This document shows positions 16,426 through 25,183 of a stretch of DNA of 64,000 nucleotides, piece by piece (position 1 is the stretch's first letter; each line of letters opens with the position of its first letter). Where the stretch lies: assembly GCF_014205215.1 (NCBI RefSeq), contig NZ_JACHNC010000001.1, forward strand, positions 3,601,001 through 3,665,000. Direction: 5' to 3'. Origin of the DNA: Actinoplanes lobatus (GTDB taxonomy: Bacteria; Actinomycetota; Actinomycetes; Mycobacteriales; Micromonosporaceae). Made by a program: the position numbers and the translations under genes. The notes under the pieces are model-generated. The model did no database searches, was not told where the DNA came from, and saw nothing but the letters and a program-made list of their open reading frames with translations.

Positions 16426-17877
16426 TCAGCCGCCCGGGTTCACCGGCGGGTCGGTGACCGGATCCGTCGTCGGTGTCGTCGGCGGCGTGGTCGGTGGGGT
16501 GGTCGGCGGCGTGGTCGACGGGGTGGTCGTCGGGTCCGTGGGATCCGGCGACGACGACGATGCCGACGGCGAGGCCGCCGACGGGCTGGCCGAACGGCTC
16601 GACGACGTCTTCTTCGTCTTGTTCGGCCGGGAGCTGGTCTCCGAGGTCTCCACCGCGGACGGGGAGTCCTCCGCGCTCGGCGGCGGCGGGAGGATCGGGT
16701 CGGCCTGGTTGCCCTGGTTCTGTTTGCCGGTGCTGCCCTGGGCCGGCGGGTCACTCTTGAACGCGAACGCCACGCCGATACCGCCGGCCACCAGGAAGAG
16801 GGCCAGGATCGCGAACATCAGCAGACGCTGCGCCGGTGGCTGGGCCGCCTTGGAGCCCGGCCGGGAGAACGGGACCGGCGCCGGGACGGCACGCTGCATC
16901 GGCGCCGGCCGGGGTGTGGCCGGGCTGATCGGCGCGGTCGGGAACTGGCCCGTCCCCATGCGGGTGACCGGGAACTGCCCGGTGCCCATCCGGGCGGCCG
17001 GGCTGATCGGGGCGGCCAGGGTGGTGCCGGTGAGCCGTTTCCAGTCCATCGGCCCGGCCACGGCGAACGCCGCCTCGGCGAACTCGGCGGCGCTCTGGAA
17101 CCGGTCGGCCGGCTGCTTCGCCATCGCCCGGGCGATCAGGTCACGAACCTCGTACGGAACGTGGTCGGGCAGGGGTTCCGCATCGTCCTCCAGGTGGCGC
17201 AGCGCCACCTGGAGAGCGTTGTCGCCGTCGAACGGCGGCACACCGGCGATGCAGTGGTAGGCCACCGCTCCCAGCGCGTAGATGTCGGTGGCCGGTGTCA
17301 GGTTGCCCTTGGCCACCTGCTCCGGCGCCATGTAGAGCGCGGTGCCGACGATCGCGTTGAGACCGGTGACGCTGGTCATCGCGTTCGACCGGGCCACGCC
17401 GAAGTCGACCAGGATCACCGCGCCGGACGGCTTCACGATCAGGTTGCCGGGCTTGACGTCGCGGTGGACGATCCCGTTCTCGTGGGCGGCGTGCAGCGCG
17501 TCGGCCGCCTGCGCCACGATCGACATGGTCTCGGCGACCCCGAGCGGGCCCTCCTTGACCCGGGCGGAGAGCGGCTCGCCCTCCACGAAGGCCATCACCA
17601 GATAGGCGACCTTCTCCGGGCCCTCGTAGTCGCCGTCGCTCGCGTAGTCGTAGACCTCGACCACGCCCGGGTGACGGAACGCCGCCATCATCCGGGCCTC
17701 GCCGTAGAAGCGGGCGGCGAACTCCGGGTCCTCCAGCATCGCGGTGCGCAGCACCTTGACCGCGACGGTCCGGCCCAGCACGACGTCGGTGCCGCGCCAG
17801 ACGTCGCCCATCCCGCCGGTGGCGACGCGCTCGTCCAACCGGTAACGGTTGTCCAGGAGGTTTCCCGCGTTGAGCAC
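16426..17877 (-). CDS. Serine/threonine protein kinase, membrane-anchored, PknB-type without PASTA domains
   Basis: This 483-residue Hanks-type kinase has a glycine loop VATGGMGDVW (18-27), ATP Lys41, catalytic HRDVKPGN (138-145, Asp140), DFG (158-160) and APE (184-186). A juxtamembrane linker carries a duplicated RMGTGQFP (296-303, 306-313) with Thr that could be autophosphorylated. One TM helix lies at about 351-373. The outside part is a low-complexity Ser/Thr/Pro tail ending in TTPP repeats, which may be glycosylated or span the cell wall, rather than PASTA sensor domains. It therefore probably does not sense muropeptides directly. Confidence 0.92.
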   Translation of the reverse strand: MLNAGNLLDNRYRLDERVATGGMGDVWRGTDVVLGRTVAVKVLRTAMLEDPEFAARFYGEARMMAAFRHPGVVEVYDYASDGDYEGPEKVAYLVMAFVEGEPLSARVKEGPLGVAETMSIVAQAADALHAAHENGIVHRDVKPGNLIVKPSGAVILVDFGVARSNAMTSVTGLNAIVGTALYMAPEQVAKGNLTPATDIYALGAVAYHCIAGVPPFDGDNALQVALRHLEDDAEPLPDHVPYEVRDLIARAMAKQPADRFQSAAEFAEAAFAVAGPMDWKRLTGTTLAAPISPAARMGTGQFPVTRMGTGQFPTAPISPATPRPAPMQRAVPAPVPFSRPGSKAAQPPAQRLLMFAILALFLVAGGIGVAFAFKSDPPAQGSTGKQNQGNQADPILPPPPSAEDSPSAVETSETSSRPNKTKKTSSSRSASPSAASPSASSSSPDPTDPTTTPSTTPPTTPPTTPPTTPTTDPVTDPPVNPGG

Positions 17878-17983
17878 CAGCGGACCTTATCTGTAGGAGT
17901 TCAAGCCGAATGCCGCTCAACTGTACAGAGCCGTGGCCTTTCGCGGGAGGTCGGCAAGGGCCTGCGGAAACGGCCCCGCCGGG

Positions 17984-18373
17984 TCACCTCTCGTCGGGCA
18001 CCGGAGTCACCACGACGGCCGTCTCGGCCAGCTCGATCTCCTCGTTCTCGGCCTGCCGCTCCAGGGCGGCCCGCGCGGTGCTCGCGGCCACCCAACCGGC
18101 GGCGATGCCGACCAGGCCGACCGCGACGATCAGGCCCCAGGGGCGTCGCGCCCGCCGGCCGGCGAGGGCGCTCGCGGCCGCGTTGGCCCGCGCCCACGCC
18201 TCGTCGGTGACATAGGTCACTCGGTCACCGGCCTGTCCGGCCAGCTTCCGGCTCTTCCGCCCGGCCCGGCCGGCGGCGCGGCCGGCGCTGTCCCCGGCCG
18301 TGGACCACGCGCCCTGGAGATGCTCCCAGGCCTCCTCGGCGGTCTTCTCGGCCTGATTCTTCCTCGAGAACAT
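17984..18373 (-). CDS. Hypothetical small single-pass membrane protein
   Basis: I recognise no family for this 129-residue protein. The first half is charged and Ala/Gly-rich (AEEAWEHLQGAWSTAGDSAGRAAGRAGRKSRK..., split for length), suggesting an amphipathic helix, then one TM segment (WGLIVAVGLVGIAAGWVAAS) and an acidic tail. The pattern recalls YtxH/DUF-type general-stress membrane proteins of actinomycetes. ATG 18373 (MFSRKNQ) is chosen because GGAGG precedes it by 8 nt; a longer frame starts at 18394 without one. Confidence 0.65.
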   Translation of the reverse strand: MFSRKNQAEKTAEEAWEHLQGAWSTAGDSAGRAAGRAGRKSRKLAGQAGDRVTYVTDEAWARANAAASALAGRRARRPWGLIVAVGLVGIAAGWVAASTARAALERQAENEEIELAETAVVVTPVPDER

Positions 18374-18668
18374 CGTCTGCACCTCCGGTTGCACGGTCTT
18401 CCCGGGAGAGCTTGCCCAGGATCAACTCTGCGCAAACGTCCGCTGTGGACGCCATCACGGTTACAAAACGATTTGACTCCGCGCAGTAGGGTTGACCGGG
18501 TTCACACGAGCCACTCAGGTGACTAACAGGTTCGGCGCCTAACCTTTCGGGCAGTTTCTACCGAACCTTCCGGGGGGAGTCGTGCCGCCCTGTCCAGGGT
18601 CGGCGTGGCAGTTGCCCGCGTTTAAAGGAACAACGCCCGGAGCGACCGGGCGGGTGGAGGGAAGAGGC
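18374..18668. other. Divergent intergenic region
   Basis: This 295-bp gap between divergent genes must contain promoters for both. The only structure noted is an inverted repeat AGGTT (18528-18532) / AACCT (18541-18545) with an 8-nt spacer, followed by a GTTTC-like stretch. A GTG at 18582 with GGGGGGAG upstream would extend the STAS gene but adds residues atypical for the family. Confidence 0.3.
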
Positions 18669-19010
18669 GTGACGCTGTCGATAACGACGTCGACGCTGGC
18701 CGACGGCGCGGTGGAGGTCTCCCCGCGAGGCGAGATCGATGTCGAGAACGCGTACGAGATCCGTGAGGCCGTGGCGGCTCAGCTGTCCTCCGGATCCCCT
18801 GCCCGGATCGAGCTCAACATGCGGCATGTGACCTTCATCGACTCGGTCGGCATCAGCGCCCTGGTGGCCGCGTTCCAGCTGGCCGGGGTCAGTGGGGTCA
18901 AGCTGGTGGTCACCCGGCCCAGCCGCTTCGCCCACCGGCAGCTCTGGGTCACCGGGCTGCTCGGCCTCTTCGGCAACCCACAGCCCTTCGACGAGACCGT
19001 CACCGCCTGA
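18669..19010 (+). CDS. STAS-domain anti-sigma factor antagonist
   Basis: This 113-residue protein is of the SpoIIAA/RsbV type, which frees a sigma factor by binding its anti-sigma kinase. The STAS fold is clear: VEVSPRGEIDVENAYEIREAV, ELNMRHVTFIDSVGISALVAAF. The Ser in IDSVG is the residue phosphorylated in this family. GTG 18669 has GGAGG 8 nt upstream. It stands alone here without a kinase partner nearby, so its partner must be elsewhere. Confidence 0.87.
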   Translation: MTLSITTSTLADGAVEVSPRGEIDVENAYEIREAVAAQLSSGSPARIELNMRHVTFIDSVGISALVAAFQLAGVSGVKLVVTRPSRFAHRQLWVTGLLGLFGNPQPFDETVTA

Positions 19011-19028
19011 CGCTCCCGCGGCGCCCGC

Positions 19029-19892
19029 TCAGAAGGCGGGCGTCTGCACCTGGACGGCGCCGACGTTGATCCGGACGTCGGCCTCGGCGGGCGCCCGGAT
19101 CGGGGTGACCACGGCGAAGTTCTCGGCGAGCGCGGCCAGGTCGGTGCCGGGGTCCGGGGTCTCCTCGGCGGCCTGCACGGCGGTCCGGACATAGCCGTCA
19201 CCCGCCTCGGCGATGCTCATCTGCACCTGGCCGAAACCCGCCAGGGTCGCCTGCCGTAGTCCGCGGATGCCGTCCACGTGCAGGTCCGGGACGTTCAGGT
19301 TGAAGATCGTGCCGGGCGGGGTGTGCAGCAGCGAGGGCAGCAGGCGGACCGCGAGGTCGGCCGCGCTGCCCCAGTGGTGCTGCTCGTCGTCGAGGTGGTC
19401 GAGAGCGGCGATGGCGGCGCCGCCGCTGGCCGCGGTGGCCGCCGCCGGGGTCAGCACGTCGAGCGAGACGGCCAGGCCGTGCAACCCGGCGTGCGAGGCG
19501 GTGAGGCAGGCCCCGACCGTGCCGGAGTGCACCACGGCGGCGCCCGCGTTGGCGCCCCGGTTGATGCCGGAGAGCACGATGTCCGGCGCCGGCCCGAAGG
19601 CGTCCCGCAGCGCCAGCAGGACGATGTAGGCGGGGGAGGCGGCCACCCCGTACGCCGGGATGTTCTTGATCCCGGCCAGCTCGCGCTGCTCCGAGACGAT
19701 CTTTCCGTCCTTCACGACCGCGGTCATCGAGGCGCTGCTACCACTGGACTCGCTCAGCGGTGCGGCCACCACCACGTCGTACCCGGCGTGTGCCACCGCG
19801 TGCGCCAGCCAGCGGATCCCGGGTGCCTCGATGCCGTCGTCATTGGTGATCAAAATGCGCATTCGGGGTTGCTTGCCCGGTTGAGGGGTCAT
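19029..19892 (-). CDS. surE: 5'/3'-nucleotidase SurE
   Basis: This metal-dependent nucleoside monophosphatase is 287 residues long. The active-site motif ITNDDGIEAPGI (15-26) binds the divalent metal through Asp18/Asp19; SESSGSSASMT, SGINRGANAG and YSGTVGA-like VHSGTVGACLTA follow in the usual order. ATG 19892 overlaps the stop of the upstream PfkB gene (TAATG), so the two are translationally coupled. The later ATG 19862 (MRILITNDDG) fits the family core but has no ribosome-binding site. Confidence 0.9.
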   Translation of the reverse strand: MTPQPGKQPRMRILITNDDGIEAPGIRWLAHAVAHAGYDVVVAAPLSESSGSSASMTAVVKDGKIVSEQRELAGIKNIPAYGVAASPAYIVLLALRDAFGPAPDIVLSGINRGANAGAAVVHSGTVGACLTASHAGLHGLAVSLDVLTPAAATAASGGAAIAALDHLDDEQHHWGSAADLAVRLLPSLLHTPPGTIFNLNVPDLHVDGIRGLRQATLAGFGQVQMSIAEAGDGYVRTAVQAAEETPDPGTDLAALAENFAVVTPIRAPAEADVRINVGAVQVQTPAF

Positions 19893-20848
19893 TATGCCTT
19901 CTCTATCGGGGTCAGCCGGACCCGCTCGGTGAGGACCCGGACCGCGTCCACGTGCCCGGTGCCGAGCCCGTGCCGGGTGACGTTCAGCGCCCCTGCCGCC
20001 GCCCCGGTACGTACAGCCTCCTCGATATGGCCCCCGTGGGCCAGAGTGGCGGCGACCCCGGCCGTCATCGAGTCCCCGGCGCCCCGGTGTTCGGCGGGGG
20101 TGAGCCGGGGCAGCGCCACCGTGTAGATCTCCCCGTCGAAGAGGGCCAGCGCGCCCTCGTCGGCCCGGGAGACCAGCACCGTCTCGGCGCCGTTCTCGTG
20201 CAGCTGGATGAGCGCCTTCACCAGCGATCCGGTGCTGCCGTCCGGTGCCATCCCGTCGGCGATCAGCTCCTCGTGGCTGATCTTGAGGACGGTGATGCCG
20301 GCCTCCAGCACCGCGGCCAGATGGCGGCTGCACAGGTCGGCGATCACCTTGCAGCCGTTCGACCGCAGATCGGCGGCGAGGCGGCCGTACACCTCGGGTT
20401 TGATCACCGAGGGATGGGCCGGGCCGCTCAGGATGGCGATGCCGGCCCGCAGGCCCTCGGCGAGGGTCAGGTTGTAGAGCTCGTCCAGCTCGTGCCGGGA
20501 CAGGGGGGTGCCGGGACGCTCGGCGATCTCCTGGCGGCTGCCGCCCCGCCGGTCGTGCACGTACCAGCCGCTGCCGTGCTCGCGCATGACCAGCCGTAGC
20601 GTGACGCCGGGCAGCGCCAGCAGCGGGGCCAGAACCCGGCCCACCTCGCCGCCGGCCGCCGCGCAGAGCGTCACCCGGGCCCCGAGCGACGTGATCATCC
20701 GGGTCTGCCAGATGCCCTGGCCGCCCGGATGGACGTGCAGCTCGGGCTCGTCGTGGTGTTGTTCGATGGTCACCGTCAGCTGTGGGGCCGGCGCGAAGAC
20801 CATGACTCGCCCGTCACTCATGTCTCGCATTGTTATCTTTTCGCGCAT
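19892..20848 (-). CDS. PfkB-family carbohydrate kinase (1-phosphofructokinase-like)
   Basis: This ribokinase-superfamily sugar kinase is about 318 residues. Evidence is the N-terminal HPGGQGIWQTRMITSLGARVTLC (substrate site, split), KISHEELIADG, and the C-terminal signature AGDSMTAGVAATLAHG with catalytic Asp in GAGDSM. The HVHPGGQGI form resembles 1-phosphofructokinase/tagatose-6-phosphate kinase more than ribokinase. ATGs at 20830 and 20821 are alternative starts; none has a clear Shine-Dalgarno. It is coupled to surE by TAATG, an arrangement without an obvious metabolic reason. Confidence 0.85.
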   Translation of the reverse strand: MREKITMRDMSDGRVMVFAPAPQLTVTIEQHHDEPELHVHPGGQGIWQTRMITSLGARVTLCAAAGGEVGRVLAPLLALPGVTLRLVMREHGSGWYVHDRRGGSRQEIAERPGTPLSRHELDELYNLTLAEGLRAGIAILSGPAHPSVIKPEVYGRLAADLRSNGCKVIADLCSRHLAAVLEAGITVLKISHEELIADGMAPDGSTGSLVKALIQLHENGAETVLVSRADEGALALFDGEIYTVALPRLTPAEHRGAGDSMTAGVAATLAHGGHIEEAVRTGAAAGALNVTRHGLGTGHVDAVRVLTERVRLTPIEKA

Positions 20849-20898
20849 CCGGCGTGGCGGTTCGCAAAAAGTACAGATGAGGTTTAAAGCTCGAAGAT

Positions 20899-21816
20899 TT
20901 ACCAGCTGACCGGCGTGCAGTCCCGTGCCGCCCCGGCCGGCTCCACCTGGAGCGTGGCGTGGTCGATCCGGAAGTCCTCGTGCAGCGCCTCGCGCGCCGC
21001 GGTGAGCACCGTGCCCAGCTCCGCCTGCGGGTCCAGCCGCAGGTGCGCGGAGGCCACGTCCATGCCCTCGGTGAGCGTCCAGACGTGCAGGTCGTGCACG
21101 TCGCAGACGCCCGGCACGGCGGCCAGCCGCTCCCGGACCCGGGCCACGTCCAGGTGCTCGGGGGCGGCCTGGACCAGGATCCGGATCGCCGAGCGGCCCA
21201 GGGCGAAGGTGCGCGGCAGGATCATGAGGGCCACCAGGACGGCGACGATCGGGTCCGCGTACGCCCACCCGGTGCGCCAGATGATCAGCGCCGCCACGAT
21301 GACCCCGGCCGACCCGAGCAGATCGCCGAGCACCTCCAGGTACGCCCCGCGCACCCCGATGTTCTCCTTGGCCCCCGAGCGCAGCAGCGCGAAGGCCACC
21401 AGGTTCGCCAGCAGGCCGCCGACCGCGACCAGCAGCATCCAGCCGGCCGGCACGTGCGGTGGATCGGTGAACCGCTGCACCGCCTGCACCAGGACGAACC
21501 CGGCCACCACGGTGAGCAGTGCCGCGTTGGCGAGCGCGGCCAGCACCTCCAGCCGGTAGAGCCCGTAGGTGCGGCGCGAGTCGGTGCCGGCCCGGTGCGC
21601 GGCGGTGATCGCGGCCAGGGTCATCGCGATCGCCAGCACGTCGGTGAACATGTGCCCGGCGTCGGAGAGCAGCGCCAGCGATCCGGTGATCCCGGCCGCG
21701 ACCGCCTCGACGACCATGAAGACGGTCAGCAGTCCGGCCGCCCACCAGAGGCGCCGTCGATGCCCGGCCCCGCTGGTGAGCAGGTCCCGGGTTCCGTGGT
21801 CGTGGCCGGCTCCCAT
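20899..21816 (-). CDS. Cation diffusion facilitator (CDF), zinc/cobalt efflux type
   Basis: This 305-residue CzcD/ZitB-like proton-coupled exporter of Zn(II) or related divalent metals has six hydrophobic segments. Metal-site residues include SDAGHMFTD in TM2 and VLGDLLGS in TM5. The His-containing N-terminus (GAGHDHG) and the C-terminal ferredoxin-like domain (LDVARVRERLAAVPGVCDVHDLHVWTL, split) are typical. The 132-bp upstream gap holds the short inverted repeat AATGT-ATGCGG-ACATT near 21853-21868. Confidence 0.9.
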   Translation of the reverse strand: MGAGHDHGTRDLLTSGAGHRRRLWWAAGLLTVFMVVEAVAAGITGSLALLSDAGHMFTDVLAIAMTLAAITAAHRAGTDSRRTYGLYRLEVLAALANAALLTVVAGFVLVQAVQRFTDPPHVPAGWMLLVAVGGLLANLVAFALLRSGAKENIGVRGAYLEVLGDLLGSAGVIVAALIIWRTGWAYADPIVAVLVALMILPRTFALGRSAIRILVQAAPEHLDVARVRERLAAVPGVCDVHDLHVWTLTEGMDVASAHLRLDPQAELGTVLTAAREALHEDFRIDHATLQVEPAGAARDCTPVSW

Positions 21817-21948
21817 GTCGTTTACCCTCCGTCGTCCGGCAGGCCGCCGCTAATGTATGCGGACATTGCTATATATGCAAACGGTTGTGACCCCGGTGCC
21901 GTGCGATGAGAATCTCGATGACCCGTTCTGCATCGGAAAGGAAGTTTC

Positions 21949-22875
21949 GTGCTTCGACGTACCCTTGCGAACGTTCTCTGCCTCACCGCGTGTGCGGTGA
22001 CCGTAACCGCCGCGCCCGCCTCGGCGGCCCTGACCAGCCCACTGCCCAGCACAATCACCCTGCCGAGCGGTTTCCAGCCGGAGGGGATCGCGATCGGCGG
22101 GAAGCCCTACGCCTACTTCGGCTCCCGCGTCGACGGCGACATCTACCGCGCCGACCTGCGGACCGGAGAAGGCGCCGTGTTCAGCGAGGGCCCGGGGACC
22201 GCCTCACTCGGCCTCAAGATCGACGGCGGCCGGCTCTTCGTGGCCGGCGGCGCGGGCGGCGACGCCCGGGTCATCGACCTGCGCACCGGCCGGGTCCTCA
22301 GGTCCTACCAGCTGCAACCGGTGGGCTCGAACACGTTCATCAACGACGTGATCGTCACCGAGGAGGCCGCCTGGTTCACCGACTCGCGCAACCTCGTGCT
22401 GTTCAAGGTGCTCCTCGGCCGGCACGGCAAACTGCCGGAGGCGGCCACCGCGGTCCCGCTCACCGGCGACATCGAGCTGCTGACCGGCAACAACGCCAAC
22501 GGCATCAGCGAGACGCCGGACGGCCGCGGCCTGATCATCGTGCAGTCCAACACCGGATTCCTGTTCCGGGTCACCCACTCCGGCGTCACGTCACGCATCG
22601 ACGTCGGAGACACGCTGCTCACCAACGGCGACGGCCTCTGGCTCCGCGGCCGCAGCCTCTACGTGGTGCAGAACCGGCTCAACCAGATCGCCGAGATCAC
22701 GCTGAACCGGTCCGGGACGGCCGGGACCCCGGTGTCGGTGACCACCGACCCGGGCTTCGACGTGCCGACCACCATCGCCGAGTACCGCGAGCGCTTCTAC
22801 CTGCCCAACGCCCGCTTCACCACCCCGCCGACCCCGGAGACCGCCTACGACGCGGTCTCCGTGCCGATTCCCTAG
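21949..22875 (+). CDS. Secreted beta-propeller protein, SMP-30/gluconolactonase-like
   Basis: This 308-residue exported protein has a signal peptide ending APASA (about residue 26). The mature part begins LPSGFQPEGIAIGG, with repeated blade-like strands (GDIYRADLRTGEG, ARVIDLRTGRV, ANGISETPDGRGLIIVQ, YVVQNRLNQIAEI). In streptomycetes similar proteins are labelled superoxide dismutase or SMP-30 without biochemical support. No catalytic metal site is certain. The GTG start has AAAGGAAG upstream. Its TAG stop and that of the convergent helD share the palindrome CCTAGG. Confidence 0.75.
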   Translation: MLRRTLANVLCLTACAVTVTAAPASAALTSPLPSTITLPSGFQPEGIAIGGKPYAYFGSRVDGDIYRADLRTGEGAVFSEGPGTASLGLKIDGGRLFVAGGAGGDARVIDLRTGRVLRSYQLQPVGSNTFINDVIVTEEAAWFTDSRNLVLFKVLLGRHGKLPEAATAVPLTGDIELLTGNNANGISETPDGRGLIIVQSNTGFLFRVTHSGVTSRIDVGDTLLTNGDGLWLRGRSLYVVQNRLNQIAEITLNRSGTAGTPVSVTTDPGFDVPTTIAEYRERFYLPNARFTTPPTPETAYDAVSVPIP

Positions 22876-25016
22876 GGGAGCCAGCCGGGGCTCGTGCCCA
22901 CGGTGGTCAGCCGCTGCGTCGCGCGGGACAGGGCCACGTAGAGGGTGCGGACCCCGGCCGGGTCGGTCGCGATCTGCGACGGCTCGACCAGCACGACCGC
23001 GTCGTACTCCATGCCCTTGGCCTCCAGCGCGGTCACCACCTGGACCCGCTCCGGCAGCCCGGCCACCCAGCCGGCCACCTCGTCGTGCCGCGGCACCGGC
23101 ATGATCACGCCGATCGTGCCGTCCACCTCGGCGAGCTGCTTCTCGGTCAGCTCCCGCACCGCCTCCGGAAGACCGCCGATGGTCACCGACACATCGGCCG
23201 GTTCGACGCCGGTGCTGCGCACCGCGGAGGGCAACGGCAGATCCGGCATGATCGTACGGATGACGCGCGCCGCCACCTCGAAGATCTCCGACGAGTTCCG
23301 GTAGTTCGTGGTCAGCGCGTAGCTGTTGCGCGTGCGGGTGCCCAGCGCCCGTTCACGGGCCCGGTCCAGCTCGTCCAGGTCGCCGGACCACGCGGTCTGC
23401 GCCGGGTCGCCGACGATCGTCCAGGACGCGTACTGCCCGCGCCGCCCGATCATGCGCCACTGCATCGGCGTCACGTCCTGCGACTCGTCGACGACCACGT
23501 GCGCGAACTCCCGGTAGTCCTCCTCGCGCCGCACCTGCTGGGCGCGGGCCGCCGCCTGCCGGTCGGCGAACGTGCTGACCTCCTGGATCCCGTCCCGGAC
23601 GTGGAACGGGTTCTTCGACTTCCGCTGCGGCTGCCGGGGACGGCCCATCAGCTCGTCCAGCTCGTCCAGCAGCGCCACGTCGGAGATCGTCGGCCCGTGC
23701 TCGCCCAGCGCGTCGAACGAGCCCTGCAACGCGGTGATCTCGTCCCGGGAGAGGAGCCCGTTCGCGTACGCCCGGAGCCGTCTCGGGTCGGCCAGCCAGC
23801 GCAGCACCCGCATCGGGGTGAACCGCGGCCACCACGCCTTCAGGAACTCCCGGAAGTCGGTGCGGTCGGCCAGCTCCGACTCGAACTCCTTCTTCTCCGG
23901 CAGCCCGCTCACCCGCGCCTCCCGGGCCTGCGCCCAGAGCGCGTCGAAGACCCGGTCGAAGCCGTGCCCGCGGACCTCGTTGCGCCGTGCCCCGCGTTGC
24001 AGCACCTTGCGCCGGATCTGGTCCAGCGCCTGCGCGTCCAGCCGCAGCAGCGTGCCCCGGTAGAGCAGGCGCAGCTCGGTCGGCGCCCCCGGCACCGCGT
24101 CGTGCGAGGCCCGCTCCAGCACCCGCCGCATCCGCAGCGAACCCTTGATCGCGGCCACCTCGCCGGAGTCGACCCGGGTGGCGTCGTAGCCGGGCACCAG
24201 CGAGCCGAGCGAGCGCAGCGTCGCCGTCTCCTCGCCGAGCGACGGCAGGACGGTCGCGATGTACTCCACGAAGACGCCCGACGGGCCCACCACCAGGATG
24301 CCGCCGCCCGCGAACCGGCTGCGGTCCGAGTACAGCAGGTAGGCCGCCCGGTGCAGTGCCACCGCGGTCTTTCCGGTGCCCGGTCCGCCGGTCACGATCG
24401 TCACACCGGAGGCGGGGGAGCGGATCGCCTCGTCCTGCTCGCGCTGGATGGTGGCGACGATGTCCCGCATCCCTCGGCCGGTCGCCTTCGCCAGGCTGGC
24501 CAGCAGCGCGCCGTCACCGACCACACGCATGCCGTCGGGGGCCGCGTCCGGATCGAGGAGGTCGTCCTCGATGCCGATGACCCTCTCCCGGCTGGACTGG
24601 ATCATGCGGCGCCGGACCACGCCGAGCGGCTCCGCCGCGGTGGCCCGGTAGAACGCCGCCGCGGCCGGCGCCCGCCAGTCCACCACCAGCGGCTTCGAGC
24701 CGTCGTCCCGGATGCCCATCCGGCCCACGTAGTGGGTGGCGCCGGCCTTCAGGTCGAGTCGGCCGAAGACGAGCCCCTCGTACTCCGTGTCGAGGGCGTG
24801 CCGGCGGCGGGCCGCGTGAAAGACCATCGCGTCACGCTCCACCAGGGCCCCGAAGGTGCCCACCCCGGCCAGGCGGTAGCCCTCCTTCTCGGCACGGGAG
24901 GCGTCCCGGCGCAGTTCGACGAGGCGGGCGTAGACGCGGTCGACGTGCTGCTGCTCGACCGCGATCTCCTGTTGCAGGACGGTGGTGTCGCTCAAGTCCG
25001 CTGTTCTCCCTCTCAT
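22872..25016 (-). CDS. helD: HelD-like RNA polymerase-associated helicase/translocase
   Basis: This 714-residue UvrD/Rep-like ATPase is of the HelD family, which removes stalled or antibiotic-bound RNA polymerase from DNA. Domain order: N-terminal coiled-coil arm (about 1-90), Walker A GGPGTGKT (210-217), a long middle insertion (about 300-480), Walker B VVDESQDVTPMQW, TIVGDPAQTAWSG, motif IV-VI TTNYRNSSEIF, ALEAKGMEYDAVVLVE and TLYVALSRATQRL. The size and arm match the actinobacterial class that includes HelR, associated with rifamycin tolerance. I saw no rifamycin-associated inverted repeat upstream, so constitutive expression is more likely. Confidence 0.87.
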   Translation of the reverse strand: MRGRTADLSDTTVLQQEIAVEQQHVDRVYARLVELRRDASRAEKEGYRLAGVGTFGALVERDAMVFHAARRRHALDTEYEGLVFGRLDLKAGATHYVGRMGIRDDGSKPLVVDWRAPAAAAFYRATAAEPLGVVRRRMIQSSRERVIGIEDDLLDPDAAPDGMRVVGDGALLASLAKATGRGMRDIVATIQREQDEAIRSPASGVTIVTGGPGTGKTAVALHRAAYLLYSDRSRFAGGGILVVGPSGVFVEYIATVLPSLGEETATLRSLGSLVPGYDATRVDSGEVAAIKGSLRMRRVLERASHDAVPGAPTELRLLYRGTLLRLDAQALDQIRRKVLQRGARRNEVRGHGFDRVFDALWAQAREARVSGLPEKKEFESELADRTDFREFLKAWWPRFTPMRVLRWLADPRRLRAYANGLLSRDEITALQGSFDALGEHGPTISDVALLDELDELMGRPRQPQRKSKNPFHVRDGIQEVSTFADRQAAARAQQVRREEDYREFAHVVVDESQDVTPMQWRMIGRRGQYASWTIVGDPAQTAWSGDLDELDRARERALGTRTRNSYALTTNYRNSSEIFEVAARVIRTIMPDLPLPSAVRSTGVEPADVSVTIGGLPEAVRELTEKQLAEVDGTIGVIMPVPRHDEVAGWVAGLPERVQVVTALEAKGMEYDAVVLVEPSQIATDPAGVRTLYVALSRATQRLTTVGTSPGWLP

Positions 25017-25183
25017 GGCGCACCACCAAAGCGCGCTCGGCGCGAAGGGGGCAATCGAACTTACTCCTACGCCCGGGTCCGCGTCGAACGACCCCGGCGG
25101 TCACCCCGTGGTCGGAACTTCCCAGGATCCTCGCCGAAACCCCACGAGATGTGTATTTCCGGAGGAAACGATCGACGTGGGCA

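Noticed and set aside
25017..25183. Rifamycin-associated element upstream of helD
   Set aside because: I searched the gap for the known long GC inverted repeat and did not find one.
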